DNA of 64,000 nucleotides. Source: Oscillospiraceae bacterium. GTDB taxonomy: Bacteria; Bacillota; Clostridia; Oscillospirales; Oscillospiraceae. The notes under the pieces are model-generated. The model did no database searches and was not told where the DNA came from. It saw only the letters and a list, made by a program, of their open reading frames with translations. The translations under genes and the position numbers were made by a program. Positions 8,819 through 17,174 of this stretch are shown in pieces. The DNA lies in the NCBI GenBank assembly GCA_902787755.1, contig CADAHL010000006.1, positions 1 through 64,000 of the forward strand, written 5' to 3'. The stretch's first letter is position 1, and each line of letters starts with the position of its first letter.

Positions 8819-10053
8819 TTCTCAATGAGTCTGGTCATTCTCGCCAGGGTCAGGCGGTTGCGGATGGCCGAGGAGATGTCCAGGAAGCTGTCCTCCACCG
8901 CGGGGTCGATGCCCAGCTCCTCCAGGGTGTGCTTGGCGCCGATGTCGGCATAGAGCAGGTTGAGCTCCTCGTAGCTGGGGATGGCGGCGATGACCTGCCG
9001 GATCTCCTGCCAGTGCTCGGCGATGGACTGGGGATCGAAGGTCTTGAGCACGTCGTTCTCGTTTTCCTTCAGAATGCCTTCGGCCAGGTCGCCGAATTCC
9101 CAGCGGACCCACTCCTCGTCGATGGGGACAAAGGGATGGACGGTGACGCTCTCCCGCTGGGCCAGCTTGTGATAGGCCCGGGCGCACATCAGGGTGCCCA
9201 CGCCGACGCACTCGCCGTGCAGACCGTGGGCGTTCTCAAAGCCCCGGGGCTTCATCTCCACCAGGTGGGCCACCAGATGCTCGGCGCCGGAGGCCGCCCG
9301 GGAGTTGGAGAGGATCTGCATGGTCAGGCCGGAGAGCATCTGGGTGTAGGCCATGGCCTCCAGATCCGGCTTCTTGCCCGCGGCGATCTCATGGGCGCAG
9401 CGGTCCATAATGTCCAGGGCTTCCTGGGCCATGTCGCAGACCTTCTGGCAGAAATACTCGCCGGAGACGATGTGGGCGATCTTCCAGTCGGCGATGGAGA
9501 CGTGCTTGGCCAGAATGTCCTGCACGCCGGCGATGTTCAGGAACATGGGGGCGCCGGCGATCACGTCCATGTCGCAGATCACCGCGTCGGCAGCCTGCAT
9601 GGGAATGGACTTCTTCTGCCCGTCGATGATGATGGAGCAGATATCGGCGGTGAAGCCGTCGGAGGAGACGATGGTGGGGATGGCCACAAAGGGAATGCCC
9701 AGCTTCCAGGCCGACCAGCGGCCGAAGTCCATCAGCGTGCCGCCGCCTACCACGACCACATAGTCGGGCTTCCGGACGAAGCGCTTCATGCAGTCCTCAA
9801 TCAGGCCCTTCTCGCTGTGCAGGCCCTTGGCCTCCAGCACGATCTCCTGATCGGCCCGGATATGGGTGATGCCGGGAAGGTTGTAGGTATTGGTGTCGTA
9901 GATCACGGTGCGGAAGCCGGTCAGGCCGCAGTCGTCCATGTACTTGTCAAAGCTCTTCAGGGCGCCGTATTCGCAGACCACCAGCTTGGTGCGCAGCGTG
10001 TGCTCGCGCCCGCAGGCGCATTTGCCCAGGTATTTGGAAGTGTCAAGGATCAA
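8815..10053 (-). CDS. sn-glycerol-1-phosphate dehydrogenase (AraM/EgsA-like)
   Basis: NAD(P)H-dependent reductase of dihydroxyacetone phosphate to sn-glycerol-1-phosphate, of the metal-dependent dehydroquinate-synthase-like superfamily; AraM of Bacillus subtilis is the bacterial example. The 412-residue protein shows the nucleotide-binding 'YVVVVGGGTLMDFGRWSAW' near residue 100, 'IPTIVSSDGFTADICS', and metal-ligand candidates in 'GAEHLVAHLVEM' and 'HGLHGECVGVGTLM'. Translation appears to start at TTG 10053, behind CAGGAGGG. A good promoter lies 50 bases upstream. Adjacency to glycerol kinase suggests a role in glycerol phosphate supply. The stop lies in the right arm of the repeat element. 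Confidence 0.87.
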   Translation of the reverse strand: MILDTSKYLGKCACGREHTLRTKLVVCEYGALKSFDKYMDDCGLTGFRTVIYDTNTYNLPGITHIRADQEIVLEAKGLHSEKGLIEDCMKRFVRKPDYVVVVGGGTLMDFGRWSAWKLGIPFVAIPTIVSSDGFTADICSIIIDGQKKSIPMQAADAVICDMDVIAGAPMFLNIAGVQDILAKHVSIADWKIAHIVSGEYFCQKVCDMAQEALDIMDRCAHEIAAGKKPDLEAMAYTQMLSGLTMQILSNSRAASGAEHLVAHLVEMKPRGFENAHGLHGECVGVGTLMCARAYHKLAQRESVTVHPFVPIDEEWVRWEFGDLAEGILKENENDVLKTFDPQSIAEHWQEIRQVIAAIPSYEELNLLYADIGAKHTLEELGIDPAVEDSFLDISSAIRNRLTLARMTRLIEK

Positions 10054-10103
10054 GGGGAATCCCTCCTGTTCGATAATAGAAATAAAGAATGCTCAACAAA
10101 GAT

Positions 10104-10132
10104 ATTCTACCCTCTTTTCCGCCCGATTGCAA
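10104..10132 (-). promoter_or_regulatory. Promoter of the glycerol-1-phosphate dehydrogenase gene
   Basis: On the minus strand TTGCAA (10132-10127) and TAGAAT (10109-10104) are 17 bases apart. The predicted transcript starts about 45 bases before the TTG start codon. Confidence 0.75.
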
Positions 10133-10162
10133 CCGTCAGACAGGAGAAAGAGGGCGGCGGGC

Positions 10163-10939
10163 TCAGAAATCCGCCTCGGGTCGGGGCAGGCGGCCCCGGG
10201 TGTGGACCCGGCCCAGACAGCAGAAGCGCAGATCCCCTTCCGGGCAGCGCAGGATCTGCGCTCTGAGCAGGGGATTGGAGGCGAAGAGCCGCTGCTCCCC
10301 ACTGTAATCCGGGCACCACTGCCGCACCAGCAGCTGCCCATCCACCAGGAAAAGACCCACGTCGTAGTCCCGCAGGGGCAGATCCCGGCTCACATAGAGG
10401 AGGCTGCCCATGGGCAGGTAGGGCTCCATGGAGTCATCGGGCATGGAAAGGCAGAAGGCCGCGTCCCGGGGGCAGTCCTCGGTCCGGGGGATCCAGACGT
10501 AGTCCTCCCCCTCCCGGGGGGAGGCGGCGCAGAGGGCGGCCGGCCGGAGCCATTGCCGGAGCTGCTGGCTCCGGGGCAGCTCGGCCGTGGGCTGGCGATA
10601 GGGCTCCTGCCGGCTGAGATAGCCGCCGTAGCGCAGCAGCTCCTCCTGCCCGGCGGGATTCAGGACCTTCCACAGCCCGGACAGAGGGCTCTCCTCCGGG
10701 GCCGGAGCGGGACCTGCCTCATCCCCCAGCAGAGCTGCCCGGGAGACGCCGTAGTGCAGAGCCAGCTGCTCGATCTTGTCCATGCGGGGAAGCTGCTGGG
10801 CGGAACAGTAGGAGGATACGGTGGATTTGCTCACGTTCAGGAGCCTGGCCAGGTCGATCTGGCGCTCCTGCCGCTCGCGCATGAGGCGAAGCAGGTTTTC
10901 GGCGAAAATGCGGCGGTCGTAGAGGATCGGATCGGACAT
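10163..10939 (-). CDS. XRE/S24-type phage-like repressor
   Basis: A 258-residue DNA-binding protein of the CI/LexA type. The N-terminal helix-turn-helix is at residues about 10-65 ('RQIDLARLLNVSKSTVSSYC', then 'LALHYGVSRAALLG'). The C-terminal S24-like domain carries the serine motif 'MPDDSMEPYLPMGSLLY'. Where LexA and CI have the catalytic lysine (VKR), this protein reads 'DGQLLVRQW', so self-cleavage may be lost. The start at 10939 is set by AAGGAGG eight bases upstream. It is divergent from the phage-like genes and probably controls them, but no cro-like gene follows. Confidence 0.85.
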   Translation of the reverse strand: MSDPILYDRRIFAENLLRLMRERQERQIDLARLLNVSKSTVSSYCSAQQLPRMDKIEQLALHYGVSRAALLGDEAGPAPAPEESPLSGLWKVLNPAGQEELLRYGGYLSRQEPYRQPTAELPRSQQLRQWLRPAALCAASPREGEDYVWIPRTEDCPRDAAFCLSMPDDSMEPYLPMGSLLYVSRDLPLRDYDVGLFLVDGQLLVRQWCPDYSGEQRLFASNPLLRAQILRCPEGDLRFCCLGRVHTRGRLPRPEADF

Positions 10940-10994
10940 GGAAAAGCCTCCTTGAAATGGTGTCAAAACCGTAACTTTATCTTGCACTGAGTTA

Positions 10995-11023
10995 AGTTTA
11001 AATGAAGCGGTTTGAAATGTCAA
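10995..11023 (-). promoter_or_regulatory. Repressor promoter with nearby dyads
   Basis: On the minus strand TTGACA (11023-11018) and TAAACT (11000-10995) are 17 bases apart, a strong promoter for the repressor gene. TCAAAACCG near 10965 and CGGTTTGA near 11008 form an imperfect inverted pair around the -10 region and could be operators. No convincing rightward promoter was seen in 10940-11268. That 329-base stretch otherwise holds purine-rich sequence without a gene I can support. Confidence 0.6.
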
Positions 11024-11268
11024 GGAGGGTTTACCTAAGTATGGGGAATCTTCCTTGCGTTTTGACCGACTTTGTGGTATCCTTAAAGCGAACCAAAGGA
11101 AGGGAAAAGAAAACCAAAAGCCGGAGCGAATCGCCCGACAGGCGGGAGACAACCGGAGCAATGCCGGGAAAAGCCGGGCTGCGAAGGCTGGATTTCGCCA
11201 TGGAGGCGGAGGAACCGGCAGAGATTGGCGGGCCGATTCGAGCGACGGGAGCGAAGAAAGGGATCACT

Positions 11269-11541
11269 ATGCCTATGGAGTCAGGAAAAACAGAACCAAA
11301 ACGGGAGGGAGAAGCGGAGAAAACCATGGTTTCAGAGCTGTCTCTCCTGACGGGACAGATCGCCGGGAAGGCGGCGAGGCTGCTGGATCGGGAGCTGGAT
11401 CAGGAGGCGGACACCAAGCGGGCCAGGGAACTGGCGGCGATCCTGAAGGACATGAGCCTGCTCTACCAGCAGCTTCGGGGCGGCGAGACCCGGCAGCTGG
11501 TCGTGCGTTTCCTGGGCGAAACGGAGGAGGGCGGAAAGTAA
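11269..11541 (+). CDS. Small phage-like protein before the large terminase
   Basis: Ninety residues, hydrophilic and mostly helical ('LSLLTGQIAGKAARLLDREL', 'KRARELAAILKDMSLLYQQL'). Its position just before terminase suggests a small-terminase-like or packaging role, but no helix-turn-helix is recognisable and I do not assign a function. ATG 11269 is chosen because AAAGGG lies six bases upstream. The same frame is open further upstream to 11002, but that part overlaps the repressor promoter. Heptamer repeats begin shortly after the stop. Confidence 0.55.
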   Translation: MPMESGKTEPKREGEAEKTMVSELSLLTGQIAGKAARLLDRELDQEADTKRARELAAILKDMSLLYQQLRGGETRQLVVRFLGETEEGGK

Positions 11542-11546
11542 GGAAG

Positions 11547-11575
11547 CGCGCAGTGCTCGGCGCGCAGGGGAAGGG
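11547..11575 (+). repeat. AGTGC-class heptamer run
   Basis: AGCGCGC-AGTGCTC-GGCGCGC-AGGG units begin five bases after a stop codon. The stretch from 11576 to 11679 holds no gene I can support, only a GC-rich sequence leading to AAAGGAGGAGACA before the terminase. Confidence 0.6.
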
Positions 11576-11679
11576 ATCCTTCGCGGTTCGGAGCTGAGCG
11601 GACGGGGACGCCCCTGCCGTCCCTTCGGGCCTCTCTCTTTGCGGGGGAGGCGAGGGAGGGACTGGGAAAGGAGGAGACA

Positions 11680-13107
11680 ATGAGAGAGCTTCAGATACCG
11701 GAGCCGTCGGAGAAGCAGCGGCTGTTTCTCACCGACAGGCACAAGGTGGTGGGCTACGGCGGCGCCAGGGGCGGAGGGAAATCCTGGGCGGTGCGTGTCA
11801 AGGCGGTGCTGCTGTGTCTGCGATACCCGGGCATCCAGGTGCTCATCGTGCGCAAGACCTACCCCGAGCTGCAGGAAAACCACATCCTGCCCCTGTGCCG
11901 GATGCTGCGCTGCTACCACGAGGACCCGGAGGAGCGGATCGCCGAGTATAACGACAGCCGAAAGCAGCTGCTCTTTCCCAACGGCAGCCGGATCCTGTTC
12001 CGCTACTGCGACGACGACCGGGACGCCCTGCGCTTCCAGGGCACCGAGGTGGACGTGCTGTTCGTGGACGAGGCCACCCAGCAGCCCGAGGAGAGGATCG
12101 ATCAGCTCAAGGCCTGCGTCCGGGGCGTGAACGATTTTCCCAAGCGGATCTACTTCACCTGCAACCCCGGCGGCGTGGGCCACGGCTGGGTCAAGCGGCT
12201 TTTCATCGACCGGCGCTACCGGGAGGGGGAGGACCCGGAGGATTACAGCTTCATCCCCGCCCTGATCACCGACAACAAGGCCCTGATGGCCGCCGACCCG
12301 GACTATCTGCGCAAGCTTAAAAGCCTGCCGCCCAAGCTCCGGGACGCCTGGCTCCACGGACGCTGGGACCTGTTCGAGGGACAGTTTTTCGACGATCTGA
12401 GGCTTTCGCCCGATCTGGCGCTGGCTCAAAAGTGCGGCTTTACCGAAACGGAAGAGGAGCTCAGGCGCCAGGGGCGATTTACCCACGTGATCGCGCCGAT
12501 CGATCTGAATCAGGGTTCCCGGCGGGGCTGGAGCGTGTTCCGCAGCTATGATTTCGGCTACGGCAAGCCCTTCTCCTGCGCCTGGTGGGCGGTGGACTAC
12601 GACGGGGTGCTTTACCGCATCCTGGAGCTGTACGGCTGCACCGGAGAGCCCAACCAGGGCCTGCGCTGGACCCCGGAGCGACAGTTCGGCGAGATCGCCC
12701 GGCTGGAGCGGGAGCATCCCTGGCTCCGGGGACGGACGATCACCGGCGTGGCCGACCCCTCCATCTGGGACGGCAGCCGGGGGGAGAGCGTGGCCGAGAC
12801 CGCCGCCCGCTTCGGCCTGTTCTTCACCCCGGGCGACAACGACCGGATCCCGGGCTGGATGCAGTGCCACTACCGGCTGCAGTTCGACGAGCAGGGCTTT
12901 CCCCGGATGTACGTCTTCGACAGCTGCCGGGCCTTCCTGCGCACCATCCCCTCCCTCCGGTTCAGCAGGACCCGGGCCGAGGATCTGGACACCGAGCAGG
13001 AGGACCACGTGGCCGACGAGTGGCGCTACGCCTGTATGTCCCGGCCGGTGACGCCCATCGCTCCTCAGGCGGAGGAGCCCGGGTGGAAGGATCCGCTGGG
13101 AAAGTGA
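11680..13107 (+). CDS. Phage terminase large subunit
   Basis: ATP-driven DNA packaging motor and nuclease, 475 residues. Walker A 'GGARGGGKS' is at residues 27-35 and Walker B 'VLFVDEATQ' at about 126-134. The coupling region 'YFTCNPGGVGHGWVK' follows near residue 165. The C-terminal RNase-H-like nuclease shows acidic motifs in 'SYDFGYGKPFSC', 'GVADPSIWD' and 'DHVADEWRYA'. A strong AAAGGAGGAGACA site precedes the ATG. All motifs are intact, arguing against decay. Heptamer repeats begin at its stop codon. Confidence 0.93.
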   Translation: MRELQIPEPSEKQRLFLTDRHKVVGYGGARGGGKSWAVRVKAVLLCLRYPGIQVLIVRKTYPELQENHILPLCRMLRCYHEDPEERIAEYNDSRKQLLFPNGSRILFRYCDDDRDALRFQGTEVDVLFVDEATQQPEERIDQLKACVRGVNDFPKRIYFTCNPGGVGHGWVKRLFIDRRYREGEDPEDYSFIPALITDNKALMAADPDYLRKLKSLPPKLRDAWLHGRWDLFEGQFFDDLRLSPDLALAQKCGFTETEEELRRQGRFTHVIAPIDLNQGSRRGWSVFRSYDFGYGKPFSCAWWAVDYDGVLYRILELYGCTGEPNQGLRWTPERQFGEIARLEREHPWLRGRTITGVADPSIWDGSRGESVAETAARFGLFFTPGDNDRIPGWMQCHYRLQFDEQGFPRMYVFDSCRAFLRTIPSLRFSRTRAEDLDTEQEDHVADEWRYACMSRPVTPIAPQAEEPGWKDPLGK

Positions 13108-13264
13108 AGAGAGTGCGCGGTGCCCAGTGCCCAGTGCTTAGTACGCAGTGCTCAGGGGACGAGTTTTTCGTTTTACGGAGACGGGGCGCGCGAGTTTGCG
13201 TCCCAGGGGAGGACCCCCCCCGGCAGCTCAAATACTTAGTTGCGCACGGTGCGCAGGGAAAGGA
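13108..13264 (+). repeat. AGTGC-class heptamer element between terminase and portal genes
   Basis: From the terminase stop the sequence runs in heptamers: AGAGTGC-GCGGTGC-CCAGTGC-CCAGTGC-TTAGTAC-GCAGTGC-TCAG. It ends with ACTTAGT-TGCGCAC-GGTGCGC-AG just before the portal ribosome binding site. The 90 bases between include GGGGACGAG and GCGTCCC segments and a run of eight C. No gene is supported here. Confidence 0.65.
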
Positions 13265-13270
13265 GAAACA

Positions 13271-15112
13271 ATGCCTACTATCACGCCCGAACGGCTGCGG
13301 GAGTTTACAGCCGTGCTGCAAAAGTACAAGACCGGCAAGGCCAGCCTGGAGCGCAGGGTGGTCTCGGCAGAGAACTGGTGGAAGCTGCGCAACCGCTTTG
13401 AGGAGCGGAAGGAGGGCCTGCGCGGCGGCGAGGGCTATCACAGCGAGTCGGGCTGGCTGCACAACGTGATCGTCTCCAAGCACGCCGACGCCATGGAGGC
13501 CTACCCCGAGCCGCTGATCTTGCCCAGAGAGCCCGGGGATGAGCAGCAGGCCCGGCTCCTGTCCGCCATCCTGCCCTGCATCCTGGAGCAGAACCGCTTT
13601 GAGAAGACCTACGACGCGGCCATGTGGCAGAAGCTCAAAACCGGCACCGCCGCCTATCGGGTGATCTGGGATCCGGACAAGCTGGGCGGGCTGGGCGATA
13701 TCAGCATCCAGAAGGTGGATCTGCTGAATCTGTTCTGGGAGCCGGGGATCACCGATCTGCAGGACAGTCGCTACCTGTTCTGCACCCACCTGGAGGATGA
13801 GGACAGCCTGACCGAGCGCTGGCCCCAGCTGAAGGGCCGCCTGCGCTCCAGCCCCTTTATGGCCACCCGCTTCGTCTACGACGACGCGGTGAGCACCGAG
13901 GGCAAGGCCACGGTCATCGAGGTCTACTACAAGAAGAGAGGCGTGCTGCACTACTGCAAGTACGTGGGCGATACGGTGCTGTTCGCCACCGAGAACAACG
14001 CAGATCCGGATCCTGACGAGGAGTCCGCCGAAGGCGACAATTCCGAACTCCGAACTCCGAACTCCGAATTGGGCCTCTACGCCCACGGGCGCTATCCCTT
14101 CGTGCTGGATCCGCTGTTTCCCGTGGAGGGCAGCCCCTGCGGCTACGGCTTCGTGGATCTGTGCGCCAACGCCCAGACCGCCATCGACCTGATGCGCACC
14201 GCCTTCGTCCGCAATACCCTGGTGGGGGCCACGCCCCGGTTCTTCCAGCGCATCGACGGCTCGGTAAACGAGGAGGAGCTGCTGGATCTGGCCAGACCTC
14301 TGGTCCACGTCTCGGGCAATCTGGGGGAGGACAGCCTGCGGCAGATCGGCTCCGCTCCGCTGCCCGGGGTCTACGTGAACGTGCTGGAGAGCACCATCCG
14401 GGAACTGCGGGAGACCAGCGGCAACACCGAGACCGCCAACGGCACCATGAACGTGGGCGTCACCGCCGCCTCCGCCATCGCCGCCCTCCAGGAGGCCAGC
14501 GGCAAGGGCTCCCGGGACGCCACCCGGGCCTCCTACGGCGCCTTCCGGGAGATCGTGGAGCTGTGCATCGAGCTGATCCGCCAGTTCTACACCATGCCCC
14601 GGCAGTTTCGCATCACCGGCGGCGAGGGCTGCGACTTCGTTACCCTGGATAACCGGGGCCTGCTGCCCCGGATGCAGCGCCTGGGCCAGACGGAGCTGGG
14701 CCTGCGGCAGCCGGTCTTCGACGTGAAGGTCATGGCCCAGAAGCGCAACGCCTATTCCCGGCTCAGCCAGAACGAGCTGGCCATGGAGCTGTACCGTCTC
14801 GGCCTGTTCGAGCCGGGCCATGAGATGCAGGCCCTGAGCCTGCTGGAGCTGATGGAGTTCGACGGCCGGGAGAAGCTGCAGACCCGCCTGGGCGCCGCCC
14901 TGGGGCTGGAGCAGAAGCTGGAGGAGCTCAAGCGCTATCGGGCCCTGGCGCTGGCCCTCACCGCCCGGTATCAGCCCCAGCATCTGGCCGAGCTGACCGG
15001 CGGAGCGGTCCCGATGCCGGAGCCGGAAGCGCCGGAGAGCGGAGAGGGACCCGCCGGGCCGGATCCGGTGGAGCGGGCCAGGAGCCAGGCCAATCTGGCG
15101 CCCCTGGGCTGA
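13271..15112 (+). CDS. Phage portal protein
   Basis: Predicted 613-residue portal subunit forming the DNA entry ring of the capsid. 'KYKTGKASLERRVVSAENWW' at the N-terminus, 'GYGFVDLCANAQTAIDLMRT' near residue 290 and 'NGTMNVGVTAASAIAALQEA' near residue 395 are typical of portal proteins of Clostridia phages. GGGAAAGGAGAAACA precedes ATG 13271. Residues about 252-267 (EGDNSELRTPNSELG) are encoded by an in-frame copy of the chromosomal CCGAACT heptamer repeat, placed in a likely surface loop before 'YAHGRYPFVLD'. The frame is otherwise uninterrupted. Confidence 0.88.
   Translation: MPTITPERLREFTAVLQKYKTGKASLERRVVSAENWWKLRNRFEERKEGLRGGEGYHSESGWLHNVIVSKHADAMEAYPEPLILPREPGDEQQARLLSAILPCILEQNRFEKTYDAAMWQKLKTGTAAYRVIWDPDKLGGLGDISIQKVDLLNLFWEPGITDLQDSRYLFCTHLEDEDSLTERWPQLKGRLRSSPFMATRFVYDDAVSTEGKATVIEVYYKKRGVLHYCKYVGDTVLFATENNADPDPDEESAEGDNSELRTPNSELGLYAHGRYPFVLDPLFPVEGSPCGYGFVDLCANAQTAIDLMRTAFVRNTLVGATPRFFQRIDGSVNEEELLDLARPLVHVSGNLGEDSLRQIGSAPLPGVYVNVLESTIRELRETSGNTETANGTMNVGVTAASAIAALQEASGKGSRDATRASYGAFREIVELCIELIRQFYTMPRQFRITGGEGCDFVTLDNRGLLPRMQRLGQTELGLRQPVFDVKVMAQKRNAYSRLSQNELAMELYRLGLFEPGHEMQALSLLELMEFDGREKLQTRLGAALGLEQKLEELKRYRALALALTARYQPQHLAELTGGAVPMPEPEAPESGEGPAGPDPVERARSQANLAPLG
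14023..14073 (+). repeat. Heptamer element inserted in frame within the portal gene
   Basis: GTCCGCC-GAA-GGCGAC, a half hairpin of the dispersed elements, is followed by AATTCCG (14039-14045), three copies of AACTCCG (14046-14066) and AATTGGG. The same heptamers occur between genes at 6753-6780 and 54768-54790. The insert preserves the portal frame. Confidence 0.8.
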
Positions 15113-15126
15113 AAGGAGGTGAGAGC

Positions 15127-15687
15127 ATGACACAGGAGGTACTGGACTGCCTGCAGTCTGCCGAGATGCCTGCCGGTACGGGGGAGAGCCCGGAGCCCGC
15201 CGGGCCTGTGGAGGAGGCGGTCCCTTCTCCGGAGGAGAGGGCTGAGCCCGATCCCGAAGAGGCGCCGAGCGGAGCGGGAGAGAAGGCCGGGGACCCCGCC
15301 CCGGAGCCGGGACGGTTCCTGCGGGCGCACTACGATTCCCTGATGGCCGCCGGGCGGCAGCTGCAGCGGGAATTTCCGGACTTCGATCCGGGAGCGGCGA
15401 TGAGAGACCCGGAATTCATCCGCCTGACCGCGCCGGGCGTGGGCCTGGATCCCCGGCGGGCCTGGCTGGCCCTGCACCCGGAGATTCTGGCCCGGCAGGC
15501 CGCCGAGGAGGCCAGAGCGCTGCTGGCCCGGAGCCTGTCCTCCGGCGCCGACCGGCCCCGGGAGGGCGGAAATCCCAGCCCGGCCGTGATATCGGCGGAT
15601 TACCGACGGCTGAGCCGGGCGGAGCAGAAAAATCTGAAGGAGCGGATCCTTCAGGCCTCGGCAAGAGGAGAGAAGATTTATCCGTGA
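15127..15687 (+). CDS. Scaffold-like phage protein
   Basis: A 186-residue acidic protein between the portal and capsid genes, the usual place of a scaffolding protein. The first 60 residues are a low-complexity Pro/Glu/Ala/Gly tract. The rest is helical ('HYDSLMAAGRQLQREFPDFD', 'LSRAEQKNLKERILQASARG'). AAAGGAGGTGAGAGC precedes the ATG. The role is inferred from position, acidity and predicted helices; no family motif was recognised. Confidence 0.65.
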   Translation: MTQEVLDCLQSAEMPAGTGESPEPAGPVEEAVPSPEERAEPDPEEAPSGAGEKAGDPAPEPGRFLRAHYDSLMAAGRQLQREFPDFDPGAAMRDPEFIRLTAPGVGLDPRRAWLALHPEILARQAAEEARALLARSLSSGADRPREGGNPSPAVISADYRRLSRAEQKNLKERILQASARGEKIYP

Positions 15688-15724
15688 ACAAAAAGGATCC
15701 TATTTTGAAGGAGGAAAATGAAAC

Positions 15725-16759
15725 ATGGCTGTAACTGACATCACCGTAAATATGGGCAAGACCACCGACGTGGGCCTGAGCCAGGAGCTGAAGGCCTTCT
15801 ACGACACCGAGCTGCTGGAGAACGCCAGAGCGGAGATGATCTACGCCCAGTTCGCCAAGCGCCAGCCCCTGCCCGCCAATCATAAGGGTCAGGTGGAGTG
15901 GCGCAAGTGGAACACCTTCGACCGGGCCAACAAGCTCACCGAGGGCGTGATCCCCACCGGCCAGAAGTTCGGCGTGACCACCATCTCCGGCAGCGTCGAT
16001 CAGTACGGCACCTACACCACCATCACCGACAAGCTGGAGCTGCGGGCCTATGACGACGTGATCCTGGGCGCCACCGAGGAGATGGGCGCCTCCGCCGCCG
16101 AGACCCAGGAGAAGCTGATCCGGGACGCGCTGCTGCTGGGCACCAATGTGCTCTACTGCGACAACGTGGATCCCGCCACCGGCGAGATCGCCACCGGCAG
16201 CGGCGTGACGGCCACGCCCACCAGCTGCGCCCAGATGGAGGCCTCTGACAGCGCCATGAGCCTGCTGACCCCGGCCATGATCAACAAGGCCGTGACCATC
16301 ATGAAGAAGAACCGGGTGCCCCGCATCAACGGCCGCTATTACGCGGTCATCCATCCCTCCGTGGCCCACGATCTGCGGAGTTGCGAGGGCTGGATCGAGG
16401 CCCATAAGTACGCCGCCCCCGAGGAGCTGTACAACGGCGAGATCGGAGAGCTGCACGGCGTGCGCTTCATCGAGGACGTGTTCGCCCCGGTGCTTAAGAG
16501 CGATACTTACAAGAACAAGGCCGCCGGCGCCACCTACGCCACCTACTTCTTCGGCAAGGACGCCTTCGGCATCATCGATCCCGAGGGCGGCGCCCTGGAG
16601 ATGATCGTCCATGACAAGGGCGAGATCGGCGGGCCTCTGAACCAGTTTTCCACCATCGGCTACAAGTTCGAGACCAACGGCGCCACCATCCTCTACCCCG
16701 AGCGTCTGCTGCGCGTCATGAGCTGCTCCAGCTTCTCCGCCAGCGACGCGGCCAACTGA
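15725..16759 (+). CDS. Major capsid protein, N4-gp56 family
   Basis: Main head subunit, 344 residues. The N-terminus ('GLSQELKAFYDTELLENARA', 'FAKRQPLPANHKGQVEWRKW'), 'EGVIPTGQKFGVTTISGSV' and the C-terminal 'YFFGKDAFGIIDPEG' match the N4-gp56 capsid family found in many gut phages with an HK97-like fold. GAAGGAGGAAAATGAAAC precedes the ATG. It is complete, in the normal order portal, scaffold, capsid. Confidence 0.9.
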   Translation: MAVTDITVNMGKTTDVGLSQELKAFYDTELLENARAEMIYAQFAKRQPLPANHKGQVEWRKWNTFDRANKLTEGVIPTGQKFGVTTISGSVDQYGTYTTITDKLELRAYDDVILGATEEMGASAAETQEKLIRDALLLGTNVLYCDNVDPATGEIATGSGVTATPTSCAQMEASDSAMSLLTPAMINKAVTIMKKNRVPRINGRYYAVIHPSVAHDLRSCEGWIEAHKYAAPEELYNGEIGELHGVRFIEDVFAPVLKSDTYKNKAAGATYATYFFGKDAFGIIDPEGGALEMIVHDKGEIGGPLNQFSTIGYKFETNGATILYPERLLRVMSCSSFSASDAAN

Positions 16760-16781
16760 TCCCCGGGCACGGCGGCATAAA

Positions 16782-16937
16782 GGGGCGGCGAAAGCCGCCC
16801 CGCTTGCCCCGGGAGGGGCCGATAAGGAAGGAGAATCCCCCGGTCCGGCTGGCGCCGGACAGCCCCCTTTAGCGACCAAGGGCCGCTCGCGGCCCGCGTA
16901 GTCCCCGAAGGGGGGCAAGGGGGCCAATAAGGAAGGA
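16782..16937 (+). repeat. Family B elements, tandem, behind the capsid gene
   Basis: A GGGGCGGC-GAAA-GCCGCCCC hairpin (16782-16801) is followed by GGGGCCGATAAGGAAGGAGA (16816-16835). Then come a B element with hairpins GTCCGGC-TGGC-GCCGGAC and GGGCCGC-TCGC-GGCCC, and a second GGGGCCAATAAGGAAGGAGA (16921-16940). The last copy supplies the ribosome binding site of the next gene. Confidence 0.75.
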
Positions 16938-16946
16938 GAGATTTGA

Positions 16947-17174
16947 ATGAGCGAAAAGAAACTGTCGAACGAGCGGGTGGAGGTGTCCATTCCCAGAGGC
17001 GGGGACCGGGAGGACCCCAATCTCTTCGTGGGCATCAACGGACTGAGCTATCTGCTGCCCAAGGGCAAGAAGTCCCTGGTCCCCCGGGAGGTGGCCGACG
17101 AGATCGCCCGGAGCGAGCAGGCCCGGGATGCTCTGGATGAGGTCATGGACAGCCTGCAGAGGACCTCGGTATGA
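16947..17174 (+). CDS. Small phage-like protein after the capsid
   Basis: A 75-residue protein, not recognised by family. It contains 'ERVEVSIPRGGDREDPNLFV', 'YLLPKGKKSLVPREVADEI' and a helical acidic C-terminus. Its ribosome binding site AAGGAGAG is the terminal part of the adjacent family B element. It overlaps the next gene by ATGA, so both are probably translated together. A head-associated role is suggested by position only. Confidence 0.65.
   Translation: MSEKKLSNERVEVSIPRGGDREDPNLFVGINGLSYLLPKGKKSLVPREVADEIARSEQARDALDEVMDSLQRTSV

Noticed and set aside
13108..13160. Heptamer arrays as a CRISPR array
   Set aside because: The unit is seven bases with no spacers and no cas genes are nearby.
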